A DNA stretch of 64,000 nucleotides from Rhodanobacter sp. GTDB lineage: Bacteria; Pseudomonadota; Gammaproteobacteria; Xanthomonadales; Rhodanobacteraceae. The stretch covers positions 19,286-83,285 of the forward strand of contig SCRM01000002.1 in NCBI GenBank assembly GCA_004298045.1. The letters run 5' to 3'. The notes below the pieces were generated by a model. That model was given only the letters and a program-made list of their open reading frames with translations. It was not told the origin of the DNA and did not search any database. Below are positions 46,492 to 55,642 of this stretch, one piece after another. Each line of letters starts with the position of its first letter. Position 1 is the first letter of the stretch. The position numbers were made by a program, and so were the translations under genes.

Positions 46492-49059
46492 TCACCGCGC
46501 AACCACCGATGGGCACGTCGGCATCGGCGCCGTCGAGGCCATCACGATCTTGATGTCGGCAAACGCCGCGGAGAACGGCGCACTGGCCGCCACTCCAAAC
46601 GGCACGTCCACCTTGGACAAATCCGCGCCCGCCCGCGCAAAGCAGGCCAGCGGCACGCTCACCACGTGCCGGCTGCCAGGCGCAAAACCAGCCACCAGCC
46701 GCGCCAGGTCGACCCCGCCACGACACCGCGCGCCGCACCCGACAAACAGGGTGGCCGCGCCTTGCGGCGCCTTGGTCACCACGGTGTCGAACTGCAGCGC
46801 GGCGCCTGCCTTTGCGGCGGCGACGAAATCGCGCGGCGTCGTGCTGCGCGCCACCAGGCTGGCCGGCGCCAGCCAGCTCACCTGTTTTGCATCCTGCTGG
46901 GTGTTCACCTGCACCGTCGCCACCCGCAATGCGGGGCGCGACTCGGGCCAGTCGAGCACGTGGTTGAGATCCGGCCCGAGCTCATAGGGCGCCTGCCCCG
47001 CAGCCGCCAGGTACAGGCTGAAAGGCGGCACCGCCAGGGTGTGGAAAACGCCGACCGTGGCGACCGCGCCGCAGCTCGTCACCGAAGCCTCGGTAGGCAA
47101 CTGGGCCAGCTCGCGTGCCTGCCCGTAACGCAGGCCGTAGCCGAGCGGGAACAACCACGCCTGTGCGCCCGCATTCGGCGCATCCGGGCACGGTACCGCC
47201 GGCCACGGCATCGACAAGGTGCCGCGGAAATTCGTGCGCGTCGCACCCAGCTTGCGGGCGAACAGGACGTCGGCCACGCCCGCGCCTTCCGACCCCGGTA
47301 GCCAGGCAGCCACGAAGGCGTCGGAACGGTTCAGGAGATCGTTGACGAACAGCGGGCGCCCGGACAGGAACACGGTCACCACCGGCTTGTGCGCCTTGGC
47401 GACGGCCTCGAGCACGGCGAGATCCTGCGGGTAGCGATCGGTGTGGCGCAGCGTCGCGGAGGCGGGGATGTCGCCCATCATCTCCGCGTACGGCTGCTCG
47501 CCGAGCACCGCGACGATGGCGTCGAACCTGGCGAAATCGACCCCGTGCGCGTCCTTGCTGTAGGTCACGTTGGCCGCGCCATCGGCGTCGCGCAGGCCGG
47601 CAAGGATCGAGGTCGCATGCGGGAAATCGGTATCGGTGTTGCCGGTGCCCTGCCAGGTGAGCGACCAGCCGCCGGTCTGGTCGGCAATGGTGTCCGCCCC
47701 CTTGCCCACCACGAGAATCTTGGCGCCGGTCTTGAGCGGCAGTACCTCGTGGTTGTTTTTCAGCAGCACCAGCGATTCGCGCACGGCGCGGCGCGCAAGG
47801 TCGCGATCCTCCAGCAGCGCCGCGTCGCCGGCACCGGCGCGCTGCGACGGCCGCTTGCCGTCGAACAAACCCATGCGCAGCTTCACCTCGATGATGCGGG
47901 TGGCGGCATCGTCGATGCGCGCCAGCGGGATCTTGCCCGCCTGTACTTCGCGCGTGGTGTTGGCAATGAACGCCTTCCAGTCATCCGGCACCATGAAGAG
48001 GTCGATGCCGGCATTCACCGCCAGCGCGCAGTCGGCGTTGGTGCAGCCGGGCAACTGGCCGATCGCGTTCCAGTCCGACACCACCAGGCCGCCAAAGCCG
48101 AGCTTGTCCTTCAGCACGCCGGTCACCAGCGCCCTGGCACCGCTGATCTTGCCGTAGTCGATGTGCTGCGCAAGATCGTCCCAGCTGTTGTAGGAAACCA
48201 TCACGCTTTGCACGCCGGCGCGCAGTGCGCCGTAATAGCCGGCGCCGTGCACGTTGATCATCGCCTCGCGGTTCACTCGCGCCTGACCCTGGTCCTTGCC
48301 CTGCCAGGTCGCGCCGTCGCCGATGAAATGCTTGGCGGTCGCGATCACGTCGTGATCGCCGAACTTGCCCTGCAAGCCTGCGACATAGGCCTGCGCGTAT
48401 TCGCCCACCAGCGGGCCGTAACTGGAAAAGCTCTCGTAGGTGCGCCCCCAGCGCGCGTCCTGCGCCACTGCCAGCGTGGGCGCGAACGCCCACTGCACGC
48501 CGGTCGCGCGTACCGCTTTGGCAGTAGCCGCGCCGATCGCCTTGACCAGCGCCGGGTCGTGCGCCGCACCCAGGCCAATGTTGTGCGGAAACAGCGTGGC
48601 GCCGAACACGTTGCTGTTGCCGTGCACTGCGTCGGTGCCCCAGATGACCGGCACTGGCGTCGCCATGCCGGTGGCCATCGACGCCGCATAGTAGGCATCG
48701 GCCAGGTTCAGCCAGTCACGGATCGACGCATGCTTGTTGCCGCCCGGCCACGAACCGCCGCCGTTGAGCACCGAGCCCAGGTAGTACTTCTTCACGTCTT
48801 CCGGCGTGGCGGTCTTGATTTCGGCCTGGGTCATCTGGCCAATCTTCTGCGCCAGCGTCATGCCGGCCACGATCCTGCGCGCATGCGCCGCGATCGCATC
48901 GTCCGCTGGCAGCTCGCTCTTGATCGCTGGCCAATCGGTGTAATGCGTGGGCGCCGGACTGCGCATCTCGGCAGCCGGTGTCGTCGCGTAGGCCAGTACG
49001 CCGCCACCCTGGGTTGCCAGTGCGGCCCCTGCCAGCCACAGCCACCGTAGATGCACCAT
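46492..49059 (-). CDS. GH3 family exo-beta-glucosidase (ExoP/BglX-like)
   Basis: The 855-aa protein has a signal peptide and the GH3 two-domain catalytic core: GTDAVHGNSNVFGATLFPHNIGL, KHFIGDG (243-249) and the nucleophile Asp329 in GGLVVSDWNAI. The (alpha/beta)6 sandwich follows with LLKNNHEVLPLK and VTVFLSGRPLFVN. The C-terminal region has an extra ExoP-type galactose-binding-like domain, as in marine exo-1,3/1,4-beta-glucanases. I start at 49059, where GGGGGA lies ahead and the signal peptide begins; the frame is open 37 codons earlier. It is the first gene of the GH3-GH30-NPP-M14 group. Confidence 0.92.
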   Translation of the reverse strand: MVHLRWLWLAGAALATQGGGVLAYATTPAAEMRSPAPTHYTDWPAIKSELPADDAIAAHARRIVAGMTLAQKIGQMTQAEIKTATPEDVKKYYLGSVLNGGGSWPGGNKHASIRDWLNLADAYYAASMATGMATPVPVIWGTDAVHGNSNVFGATLFPHNIGLGAAHDPALVKAIGAATAKAVRATGVQWAFAPTLAVAQDARWGRTYESFSSYGPLVGEYAQAYVAGLQGKFGDHDVIATAKHFIGDGATWQGKDQGQARVNREAMINVHGAGYYGALRAGVQSVMVSYNSWDDLAQHIDYGKISGARALVTGVLKDKLGFGGLVVSDWNAIGQLPGCTNADCALAVNAGIDLFMVPDDWKAFIANTTREVQAGKIPLARIDDAATRIIEVKLRMGLFDGKRPSQRAGAGDAALLEDRDLARRAVRESLVLLKNNHEVLPLKTGAKILVVGKGADTIADQTGGWSLTWQGTGNTDTDFPHATSILAGLRDADGAANVTYSKDAHGVDFARFDAIVAVLGEQPYAEMMGDIPASATLRHTDRYPQDLAVLEAVAKAHKPVVTVFLSGRPLFVNDLLNRSDAFVAAWLPGSEGAGVADVLFARKLGATRTNFRGTLSMPWPAVPCPDAPNAGAQAWLFPLGYGLRYGQARELAQLPTEASVTSCGAVATVGVFHTLAVPPFSLYLAAAGQAPYELGPDLNHVLDWPESRPALRVATVQVNTQQDAKQVSWLAPASLVARSTTPRDFVAAAKAGAALQFDTVVTKAPQGAATLFVGCGARCRGGVDLARLVAGFAPGSRHVVSVPLACFARAGADLSKVDVPFGVAASAPFSAAFADIKIVMASTAPMPTCPSVVAR

Positions 49060-49138
49060 GATTCCCCCGCACGCGAAAACATCACCGCATTCTACTGTCA
49101 CGCCGCGCACGCCAAGGTCGATGGCGTCGCAACGCAAC

Positions 49139-49166
49139 GGGGCCGGCCGCCTGCGCGACCGGCCCC
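49139..49166 (-). terminator. GC-rich hairpin after the OmpH-like gene, possible terminator
   Basis: GGGGCCGG (49139-49146) and CCGGCCCC (49159-49166) form a perfect eight-pair stem with a 12-base loop, 22 bases past the stop of the OmpH/Skp-like gene on the minus strand. Downstream on that strand is GTTGCGTTGCG, not a T-run, so termination would be weak. It separates that gene from the GH3 gene. Confidence 0.4.
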
Positions 49167-49187
49167 GCAAAAGCCACGCGGTGACGC

Positions 49188-49808
49188 TTACTTGCCTGCC
49201 GCGGCCGGCGCGGCCGCCGAGACCGGTTCAAGGTTGAAGCTGAGCGTGGTGACCTTCGCATCGAGCCCCTTGATGACATCCGGCGTCAAGTCGTTCGTGG
49301 TGTTGCCGCCGAGCACCGCGTCCCGGTTCAACAGCAAACCGCAATGGTGGCTGTTGTACGCGGCCTCCACCACCGACTGCGCGTGCTGGCCAATCTGCTG
49401 CATCACCTTGCCGCGCGTCGCATCCACGCGCTCCTCGAGGTCGTGCACCTGACCCTGGAACGCCTGCATGCGGCCCTGCAACGCGCCGCCCTGCTGCTGG
49501 CGCTGGGCTTCGGTCAGCGTGGCCTGCTTCTGCTGGAACGCCTGGATATCCGTGTCCAGCGTTTTCTTCTGGTTTTCCAGCTGGCTCTGCTGGCCTTGTG
49601 CCAGCGACTTCAGACGATTGCTTGCCGCCTGGCCGACCTTGGACTGCGCAAATACCGCCTCACGCGAGAGCATGCACAAGCCGGGGATGGCATTGCCGCC
49701 CAGCGCATTGGCGGCGGGCGCCGCCTGTGCCGCAGCCGCGGCGGGAGCAACCGAGAAACCAGCCGCCGCAACCAGCGCAACGGCCAACAGCGAGTGATGC
49801 ATCTTCAT
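49188..49808 (-). CDS. OmpH/Skp-like periplasmic protein
   Basis: This 206-aa protein has a signal peptide and alanine-rich linker, then a Skp/OmpH pattern: ML-SREAVFAQSKVGQAASNRLKSL, a long coiled coil rich in Q, K and E (about 80-150, with ENQKKTLDTDIQAFQQKQ and GRMQAFQGQVHDLEERVDATRG), and a closing strand around AVLGGNTTNDLTPDVIKGLDAKV. Skp is a trimeric chaperone for outer-membrane proteins. This is not the usual skp locus next to bamA-lpxD, so it is probably a paralogue. Two cysteines (PGLC and SHHC) may pair. It follows ogt on the same strand. Confidence 0.8.
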   Translation of the reverse strand: MKMHHSLLAVALVAAAGFSVAPAAAAAQAAPAANALGGNAIPGLCMLSREAVFAQSKVGQAASNRLKSLAQGQQSQLENQKKTLDTDIQAFQQKQATLTEAQRQQQGGALQGRMQAFQGQVHDLEERVDATRGKVMQQIGQHAQSVVEAAYNSHHCGLLLNRDAVLGGNTTNDLTPDVIKGLDAKVTTLSFNLEPVSAAAPAAAGK

Positions 49809-49940
49809 GTATGGAAGTCCGAAAGGTGGCTCCGCGCGCCCCCATGGCACGCGGCGTGCCGCGAGCATACTAGCGTACGGCTGTCTGGTTCATGGACGAC
49901 GGACCGATGTACCCGCCAGATCACGCGACACCGTCCCGTC

Positions 49941-50462
49941 TCAGTTGAACAGCCGCGGCTCGCGACTCTCGTGATCCAGCAGCCAGCGCTTGCGTTCCAG
50001 CCCGCCGGCGTAGCCGGTCAACGAACCATCGCTGCCCAGCGCCCGATGACAGGGCACGAACAGCGACATCGGGTTGCGTCCCACCGCCGCACCCACCGGG
50101 TGAAACGCGCCGGGCCGGCCGATCGCGCGCGCCAGCGCCGCATAGGTGGTGGTCTCGCCAAACGGCACCGCGCGCAAGGCCTCCCACACCTTGCACTGGA
50201 ACGCCGTGCCTTCCGGCACCAACGGCACCGTGAAACGCATCAACGTACCGGCGAAATACGCATCCAACTCATCCCGCGCCGCGCGCAGCACGGGGGTCTC
50301 TTCCTGGCGCCAGCCCGCCTCGGCGCTGATCCCGGGGAAATACTTCTGCCCCTCGAACCAGCCGCCGGTGACCGCGTCGTTGCGGGCGGCCACCACGAAC
50401 ACCCCGATCGGCGTGGCCACCGGCAAGTAGGCGATGTCCGAACCCACTGTCCGCTCGCGCAT
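49941..50462 (-). CDS. ogt: Methylated-DNA-protein-cysteine methyltransferase (Ogt)
   Basis: This suicide enzyme removes alkyl groups from O6-guanine and O4-thymine by transfer to its own cysteine. The active site PCHRALGSDGSLTGYAGG and the helix-turn-helix region FQCKVWEALRAVPFGETTTYAALA are clear. Starting at the ATG at 50462 gives 173 residues, matching E. coli Ogt (171). Longer frames reach 50516 and 50585. The start codon lies within a short repeated motif (GCGCATAAGCG) that I take as part of the left end of the Tn7-like element, so the upstream promoter region may come from the transposon. Confidence 0.9.
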   Translation of the reverse strand: MRERTVGSDIAYLPVATPIGVFVVAARNDAVTGGWFEGQKYFPGISAEAGWRQEETPVLRAARDELDAYFAGTLMRFTVPLVPEGTAFQCKVWEALRAVPFGETTTYAALARAIGRPGAFHPVGAAVGRNPMSLFVPCHRALGSDGSLTGYAGGLERKRWLLDHESREPRLFN

Positions 50463-50580
50463 AAGCGTGCGGGATGGATGGCACGGCGCCGTGGTTTCAG
50501 CTTTTGTTGTACGCATAACGGTGCAGACGGATCGCACATAAGGTTGCGCTAGAGGTTGCATTTTGCGCATAAGCTTACAC
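50457..50580. repeat. Four copies of a GCRCATAAGSKTGC motif: likely left end of the Tn7-like element
   Basis: Four related 13- to 15-base units lie in 122 bases, all on the plus strand: GCGCATAAGCGTGC (50457-50470), ACGCATAACGGTGC (50511-50524), CGCACATAAGGTTGC (50533-50547) and GCGCATAAGCTTAC (50565-50578). Spaced copies of this kind next to the tniQ end of a tnsABC-tniQ operon fit transposase binding sites. A TGT at 50448, just outside the first copy, could be the terminus. Other intergenic regions of the window lack the motif. Confidence 0.5.
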
Positions 50581-50761
50581 TTCAAGCAGCCATTCGAAGC
50601 GTACCGATGCGGCCCGGAGCCCCTCGCTCCCCAGTCGCGATGGTGACAGACGTTGGCCCGCGTGGTTGCGCGGCTACCCGCACGGCTGCAAAGCGTGAAC
50701 GGTCAGGTCGCGAAGCGGGCGGTTACGCATCGACCAAAAAGCGACAGGTCGACGCTTCTCG

Positions 50762-52630
50762 TCACGGTATGGGGCAACTACCCTGACGTTGGACGAAATA
50801 CACGAACCGTCCACGGCGATTGACTACAGGCATCTGCAGCATCTCTGCATCCGCGTGCAGTAGATAGCTCAATGCGGCTCGATACCCGACGTGGTGCGAG
50901 CGCGCGTAGTTACTGAGGCCACGATACCGAGACATGAATTCGTCGAGTTTTGCCACGTTGATCGTAGCTAGGGAGATCTTTTTGGCGGAGTCAGGTGTGT
51001 TCGACAGGCAACGCACAAGCGTGCGCGCTTCCGAGCAACTGAGATCGTGGCGCGCCTGCAGTTCTCGCATCGTTGGCAGCCGTTTTGGTGCGAACCTCGC
51101 AATGATCGGAGCGACGTCCGCCGGACGCACAAGGAGGTCATTGATACGTTTCGGTACACGCCCGATGTAAGACGACCGGATTGAACCTTGCAGAATGTGC
51201 TTCAAAATCTTGACCATCGCCCCGCGCGGACACTTTTTGAGCCGGAGCTGATCCAAAGACTCCAGCCCTTCGCGACTCGCCGTCATCCGGGCCTGCCCGA
51301 TTACACGCCGCTTGAAGTCCTCGAGATCTCGAATGGCTATGCTCTCCGGCATCATGGTTTCACGCCTCTTCTCGATCACCCCAGCGTGGCGCAAATCACG
51401 ATATACGTTGTGTGTAACGCCTAGGTACCTTGATCCGTCCCGGAATAGCAAGGCTGGCTCGTAGGCGATCCGTAGCTTGCGTGCGACCTCGGTTTTGATC
51501 TCATAAGCAGGCCGTGTACCGTGGTACGAAACACGATATGGGATGCGCTTACGTCGGATCATCCGGGTGATTGTGTAGCGTGGTACCCCGGATAGCTCGG
51601 CCGCCCTCGCGGTCCCGCAATACGCGCGTTCATCCTGGGATAGTTGTTGCAAATCGTGAGCCCGAAAACCGATAGCCCATCCCGGGAGCTCGGATGAGAC
51701 GTATTGCAGCACGGCGTCGATCACAAACAGTGTATCGCGACGTCGTTCGTGCCGGTTCGCGAACAACCCTTGGAACGCCCACGGGAAGACAACGCGCAAG
51801 TCGCGGTATTCTTCGCGCCGCACTGGCTTATGTTGGTGCCAGCGTGCACAAAACGGAAACACGCCGTTGGGCCAGTCATAAAGAAAGGCGGCGACCGTGG
51901 GTAGGCAGCTGCGCTGCGATTCTACTGACCGGGTGACCGTACCGCTCGTCATCCGATGCTCGGCCCTTCCGATAGATTCGATGATCGTGCAGAGCGTGGC
52001 CAGGCTTGCCTCTTCCGGCCGCAGGGGACGCGTCCGCGGAGTGTCCGAACCTATATCCAACACACGGCTCTCCGTTTTGTGCTTCAAGAGATCCATGAGC
52101 CACAGCAGCGCGACTGATGGCTGCTCATCTATCTCCGCGTTCAAGGTTGCGCCGCACGAGCAGGTGAGCAATCCGCGCCGGAAGACGTACAACCGCCTGC
52201 CGCAGCCCGGGCACCGAAAGATGAACACGCGGCGATGCGTGGGGCATGCAACGGCGTAGCGGAGGTCCCACCAGGCGGGAGCAAAGCCGAGCTCCTCCAC
52301 GCATTTCGGGCAAACTCCGGCGTGAAGCGCGTTCAGATGCCGTGAGAGAATGGGATGGCCTAACAGCGATAGGTCACATTGGCGAGTCGACGTCGACCGT
52401 CGATAGACAAAAGACGGCGGCGTGTGTCGGCACGCCGGAAGCAGTTTGTTCAGGTGCGCGTAATCCCATTTCGCAAACGCCCGCCAGTCCTCGCCTGAGG
52501 CAGCAAGCTCCATGATAATGGTAGGTGTGTGGTACCCGTTTGCTTCCGACAGTCTCAGGACGTAGTTCAGCGGTGATTCCAGCGGCTGATACGCCGGGGT
52601 CCGCATCAGTAGCCCGTCGTTGAGGATCAA
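50762..52630 (-). CDS. tniQ: TniQ/TnsD-like target-selection protein
   Basis: TniQ-domain proteins choose the insertion site of Tn7-like elements and bring it to TnsC. The 622-aa protein has the TniQ start (YQPLESPLNYVLRLSEANGYH) and a zinc-finger series: Cys107-x2-Cys110 (CPKC), CPTH at 129-132, CPGC at 140-143, and CSC at 157-159. A long C-terminal half (about 330-622) contains several helix-turn-helix-like parts such as RAAELSGVPRYTITRMIRRKRIPYRV. It is longer than E. coli TnsD (508 aa) and much longer than TniQ of CRISPR-guided elements (about 400), which points to direct recognition of a DNA site. The start overlaps the tnsC stop as ATGA. It is the last gene before the left end. Confidence 0.88.
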   Translation of the reverse strand: MILNDGLLMRTPAYQPLESPLNYVLRLSEANGYHTPTIIMELAASGEDWRAFAKWDYAHLNKLLPACRHTPPSFVYRRSTSTRQCDLSLLGHPILSRHLNALHAGVCPKCVEELGFAPAWWDLRYAVACPTHRRVFIFRCPGCGRRLYVFRRGLLTCSCGATLNAEIDEQPSVALLWLMDLLKHKTESRVLDIGSDTPRTRPLRPEEASLATLCTIIESIGRAEHRMTSGTVTRSVESQRSCLPTVAAFLYDWPNGVFPFCARWHQHKPVRREEYRDLRVVFPWAFQGLFANRHERRRDTLFVIDAVLQYVSSELPGWAIGFRAHDLQQLSQDERAYCGTARAAELSGVPRYTITRMIRRKRIPYRVSYHGTRPAYEIKTEVARKLRIAYEPALLFRDGSRYLGVTHNVYRDLRHAGVIEKRRETMMPESIAIRDLEDFKRRVIGQARMTASREGLESLDQLRLKKCPRGAMVKILKHILQGSIRSSYIGRVPKRINDLLVRPADVAPIIARFAPKRLPTMRELQARHDLSCSEARTLVRCLSNTPDSAKKISLATINVAKLDEFMSRYRGLSNYARSHHVGYRAALSYLLHADAEMLQMPVVNRRGRFVYFVQRQGSCPIP

Positions 52631-53622
52631 AGTCCGACCTCGGCAAGCACCGCCCGCGGTTCACGGGTATGTGATGCGGTCGGACGGATAACCCGTTGCC
52701 CGATGGTCTTGGCGAGATCGATCTTGGTTTGGAGGTCATTTAGTCTGAACCCGCTGCGGAACGGGTTGGGATAGTCCCTGTTCGCGCCAACAACCTCTTC
52801 AGACCACGCAGCGCCTAGGTCGTCCAGTCGTATCTTCGACTTGTCACGGTCGATAGCTGTGCGCACGGCCCTGCTCAGAATGGCGCTGACGTATCGGATG
52901 AGCCCGCCGGTCGCCAGGTACACGCGAATGGAGACGTCGGGGGATGCAAGTTCAGGCAGGTCAAAGCCCGCAATGCTCTTCTGGAACGCTGCGAGGACGG
53001 CAACGAACTGATCCTGCGACGATTGTTCGATCCAATCGAACCGGGCCAGTTCGAACGCTGCTTTGCTGCGAGTCTTCAACTGCTCGTTGCTCTCGATGAC
53101 CAACTGGCATTCCGATAACCCGAAGCACATCAGGACATGGTCGTAGCTGACCAGCAATTCCTTTAGGTAGTCGGAGGCCTCAAACAACGCGACGTGCTGT
53201 CGCTTGTCGACAAAATGCTGCATGTCGTCCAGCACCATCATGCGGACTTGCGCTGCTGCCATGTTCATAACGATTCGGTCGAGCTTGGCAGACGCGGAGC
53301 CCGATGAGGGGCGCGGATCGCCCAGCGCACGCAAAATCCGCTCCGCCAGGTTGCGTGGCGTCGGCTTAGACGGCGTGTTGATCGCGAGCACCGGAATGAC
53401 GAGGCCGTCGGGCGTACGCTTGCGTGGGTGCATCGCGACAAATGCCTTGATGGCGGTCGACTTTCCGGTACCGGTCTCGCCGATGAAGGGCGCCACGACC
53501 GGTATGTGGGACTGCGCATCGCACCAAAGGCTCCTCATGCGTTGCAGCATGCGGCGGAACGCGTCGTGCTGGATGACAATGTCGTTGACGATGCGGCGCG
53601 GGTCACATGCGTTGTCGGCCAC
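52627..53622 (-). CDS. tnsC: TnsC/TniB-like AAA+ transposition regulator
   Basis: This ATPase links the target-selection protein to the transposase. The 331-aa protein has Walker A GETGTGKSTAIK (48-59), Walker B MMVLDDMQHF (128-137) and a sensor region LMCFGLSECQLVIESN. It is shorter than Tn7 TnsC (555 aa) and close to TniB (about 300), so it lacks the long N- and C-terminal parts that bind TnsA and TnsD in Tn7. It starts 13 bases after the tnsB stop and overlaps tniQ. Confidence 0.9.
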   Translation of the reverse strand: MADNACDPRRIVNDIVIQHDAFRRMLQRMRSLWCDAQSHIPVVAPFIGETGTGKSTAIKAFVAMHPRKRTPDGLVIPVLAINTPSKPTPRNLAERILRALGDPRPSSGSASAKLDRIVMNMAAAQVRMMVLDDMQHFVDKRQHVALFEASDYLKELLVSYDHVLMCFGLSECQLVIESNEQLKTRSKAAFELARFDWIEQSSQDQFVAVLAAFQKSIAGFDLPELASPDVSIRVYLATGGLIRYVSAILSRAVRTAIDRDKSKIRLDDLGAAWSEEVVGANRDYPNPFRSGFRLNDLQTKIDLAKTIGQRVIRPTASHTREPRAVLAEVGL

Positions 53623-53635
53623 GTCGGCTACCCTT

Positions 53636-55642
53636 TTATGGTTCGATGATGGTCTGGGAGAGTACGGGCGTTACCTGACCGGCTCGTCGCATCAGTGCGC
53701 GGTCGGCGGCGCTCACGAGGCTTCCCGTTGCCAGGGTTGTGCCCCCGTTTTTTGCCACAGTTCGGCCTGTTGTGCCGCCCGGCCGGTTTGCTGGGTTGTC
53801 CGCGGCAAACCGCGTGCGTTTCTTGCACTTCGCGTGGTGAAACTCCGAGAAGTCAGCCTCGACTAGCTTGCCGATGTGGTCGCGGGCCTGGCCCAGTGAG
53901 AGTTCCAACCCTTCATCCACGCCGACCCGACGCATGGCCTTGCATTTGCCGTGCTGCCATCGCGTCAGTCCCGATGCATATTCCTGATCGAGGCAGGGCA
54001 CCCGAATCGAAATGTCTTGCTCCGGGACGTCGACGTAGATATAGCCGAGGTCCTCGTCGCTGACCCAGATGTCGACCTTCAACCGCGCACCCAGCTGCGC
54101 GCGCAGGGCTCCCATGTCCCGGCTGTTGTAGATGAGGTTGTCATACTGGATGCCTTCGTGATCCAACGTTCGTCCGGTGAGTTTGCGCAGGAACAGGCGC
54201 TCGAGCGAGACCGTGCGCGTCGGCACCAATTGGTCTTCCAACGTAATAGATCGTTTCCACGCCTCGGCAGGCGAAATGTTGCCCAACGCCGCTTGGGGCT
54301 GCCGCATGTAGATATCGACCAACCAGATCATGTAGATCTGGTCGAAGGTGCGTCGCCGCAGCAGCATGTCCTTCTTCGGGTCGAACAGCGGGCGCGCCGC
54401 GATGTTCTCGCCGGTGCAGCCCGGTAGTGTCTGGAGCAAGTCGAGGTCCTGCGTCCGGAACTGCCGTTCGACATGCGGCTTGAACCAAGGCGCCTTGCGC
54501 GGACAAAACTCGGCGGTCGAGCCGCCGAGTTCGGACGTGGCTTGCCGCATGGCCCCCGCGTGTTCCTCCAAGCCGTTGTCGAGCACGTAGGTCTCGTGCA
54601 CACCAAAGCAATCCCATCGGTTTTTCACGTCGGGGAATCCCTTCAGCAGCTCAGCCTTGGGCATCACGGAGCGCTTGATGCAGCGCGCGACGCTGACGAT
54701 GCTCGGCACCTCGGCCCCGTTGCAGAATCCGGTCACGGCACGCGTGTGCGCATCCACGCAGATGGATGAGGACGCCCGGCCCCAAGGCATGAAGTCGTCA
54801 TCCAGCAGCACGATGGCGAGCAGGGTATGGTCGATCTCACCGCGTTCCAGTGCGTGGGTCGTCTTGATACCGCCAAGTGAAGTCCGGAACGCGACCATGG
54901 CGGCGTCGGGTCCATATCGCGCTGCGATTCGTTCACGCTCGGGGACGAGCGCAATACGGGATTCGATCAATCGTCTCCCCGGGATGGGCAGCTTTTCCGA
55001 CGAGGGGCGCCGAGTGTTTTCGAGGCGAATCTGTCGGGCAAGTGCGTCGGTGGCCTTGGCCACTGTGATGCGCGGAGTACGCTGCAGGTACTGGGTTTGG
55101 ACCACTTCATCGGCGAGTTCAACAACTTCTACCGGGTACCGCGGTGTCCGGTTACCTTTCCGGTTGCCCTTCTGGACGAGAGCCGCGACCGGGTCGCTCG
55201 CAACGCGTGCTTTTGCGCACCACCGTTCGACCGTCCGCACCGGTGGCTCGGTCGATGGCCACCCGAGCTTGAGCCACGCGTCATGAATGATCATGCCAAT
55301 CGGCAGCGCACCGCGAAGTTGGCCGACTGCCTGCACATATTCCTGCCGATGCAGTGCATCCTTGAGGTCCGCATCACTGGCTGCGTGTAACGTCTGCGAG
55401 GATGCCTCGCTGAGGTGGACGAGCCGCTCCGATGAACCACGTGGGTCCGTGTCTTCGTTCGCGGCAAAGCGAAGCCGGTGTTCCGAGAATGCGAGCCATA
55501 GGTCGTCGCACGATTGCTCGTCCCGCAGACCGGAATCGACTTCCATCAACTGCCAGTTTCCGGACGGCAGCCGACCGACCAATTCGAACGGGACGCCATC
55601 CAACGTTATGCGCTGACCGCGGCGAAAAGCTGCCAGACCCAT
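53636..55642 (-). CDS. tnsB: TnsB-like DDE transposase (Mu/rve family)
   Basis: TnsB binds the transposon ends and joins the 3' ends to target DNA. The 668-aa protein has N-terminal DNA-binding domains and the integrase-like core with Asp271 (GEIDHTLLAIVLLDDD), Asp355 (TYVLDNGLEEH) and Glu392 (KPHVERQFRTQD), the DDE triad. A Mu C-terminal-type barrel follows (YDNLIYNSRDMGALRAQLG, then VDIWVSDEDLGYIYVDVP). The last 60 residues are basic and probably contact TnsC. Length is near Tn7 TnsB (702 aa). Its start overlaps the tnsA end by about 37 bases. Confidence 0.93.
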   Translation of the reverse strand: MGLAAFRRGQRITLDGVPFELVGRLPSGNWQLMEVDSGLRDEQSCDDLWLAFSEHRLRFAANEDTDPRGSSERLVHLSEASSQTLHAASDADLKDALHRQEYVQAVGQLRGALPIGMIIHDAWLKLGWPSTEPPVRTVERWCAKARVASDPVAALVQKGNRKGNRTPRYPVEVVELADEVVQTQYLQRTPRITVAKATDALARQIRLENTRRPSSEKLPIPGRRLIESRIALVPERERIAARYGPDAAMVAFRTSLGGIKTTHALERGEIDHTLLAIVLLDDDFMPWGRASSSICVDAHTRAVTGFCNGAEVPSIVSVARCIKRSVMPKAELLKGFPDVKNRWDCFGVHETYVLDNGLEEHAGAMRQATSELGGSTAEFCPRKAPWFKPHVERQFRTQDLDLLQTLPGCTGENIAARPLFDPKKDMLLRRRTFDQIYMIWLVDIYMRQPQAALGNISPAEAWKRSITLEDQLVPTRTVSLERLFLRKLTGRTLDHEGIQYDNLIYNSRDMGALRAQLGARLKVDIWVSDEDLGYIYVDVPEQDISIRVPCLDQEYASGLTRWQHGKCKAMRRVGVDEGLELSLGQARDHIGKLVEADFSEFHHAKCKKRTRFAADNPANRPGGTTGRTVAKNGGTTLATGSLVSAADRALMRRAGQVTPVLSQTIIEP

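Noticed and set aside
50457..50580. The GCATAAG units as binding sites for an ogt regulator such as Ada
   Set aside because: Four copies over 122 bases, one covering the start codon, fit a transposon end better than an operator, though this was not excluded.
55590..55620. CAACGTTATGCGC at the tnsA/tnsB junction as a further copy of the left-end motif
   Set aside because: It lies inside overlapping coding sequence and includes the region just before the tnsB start; a chance match is likely.
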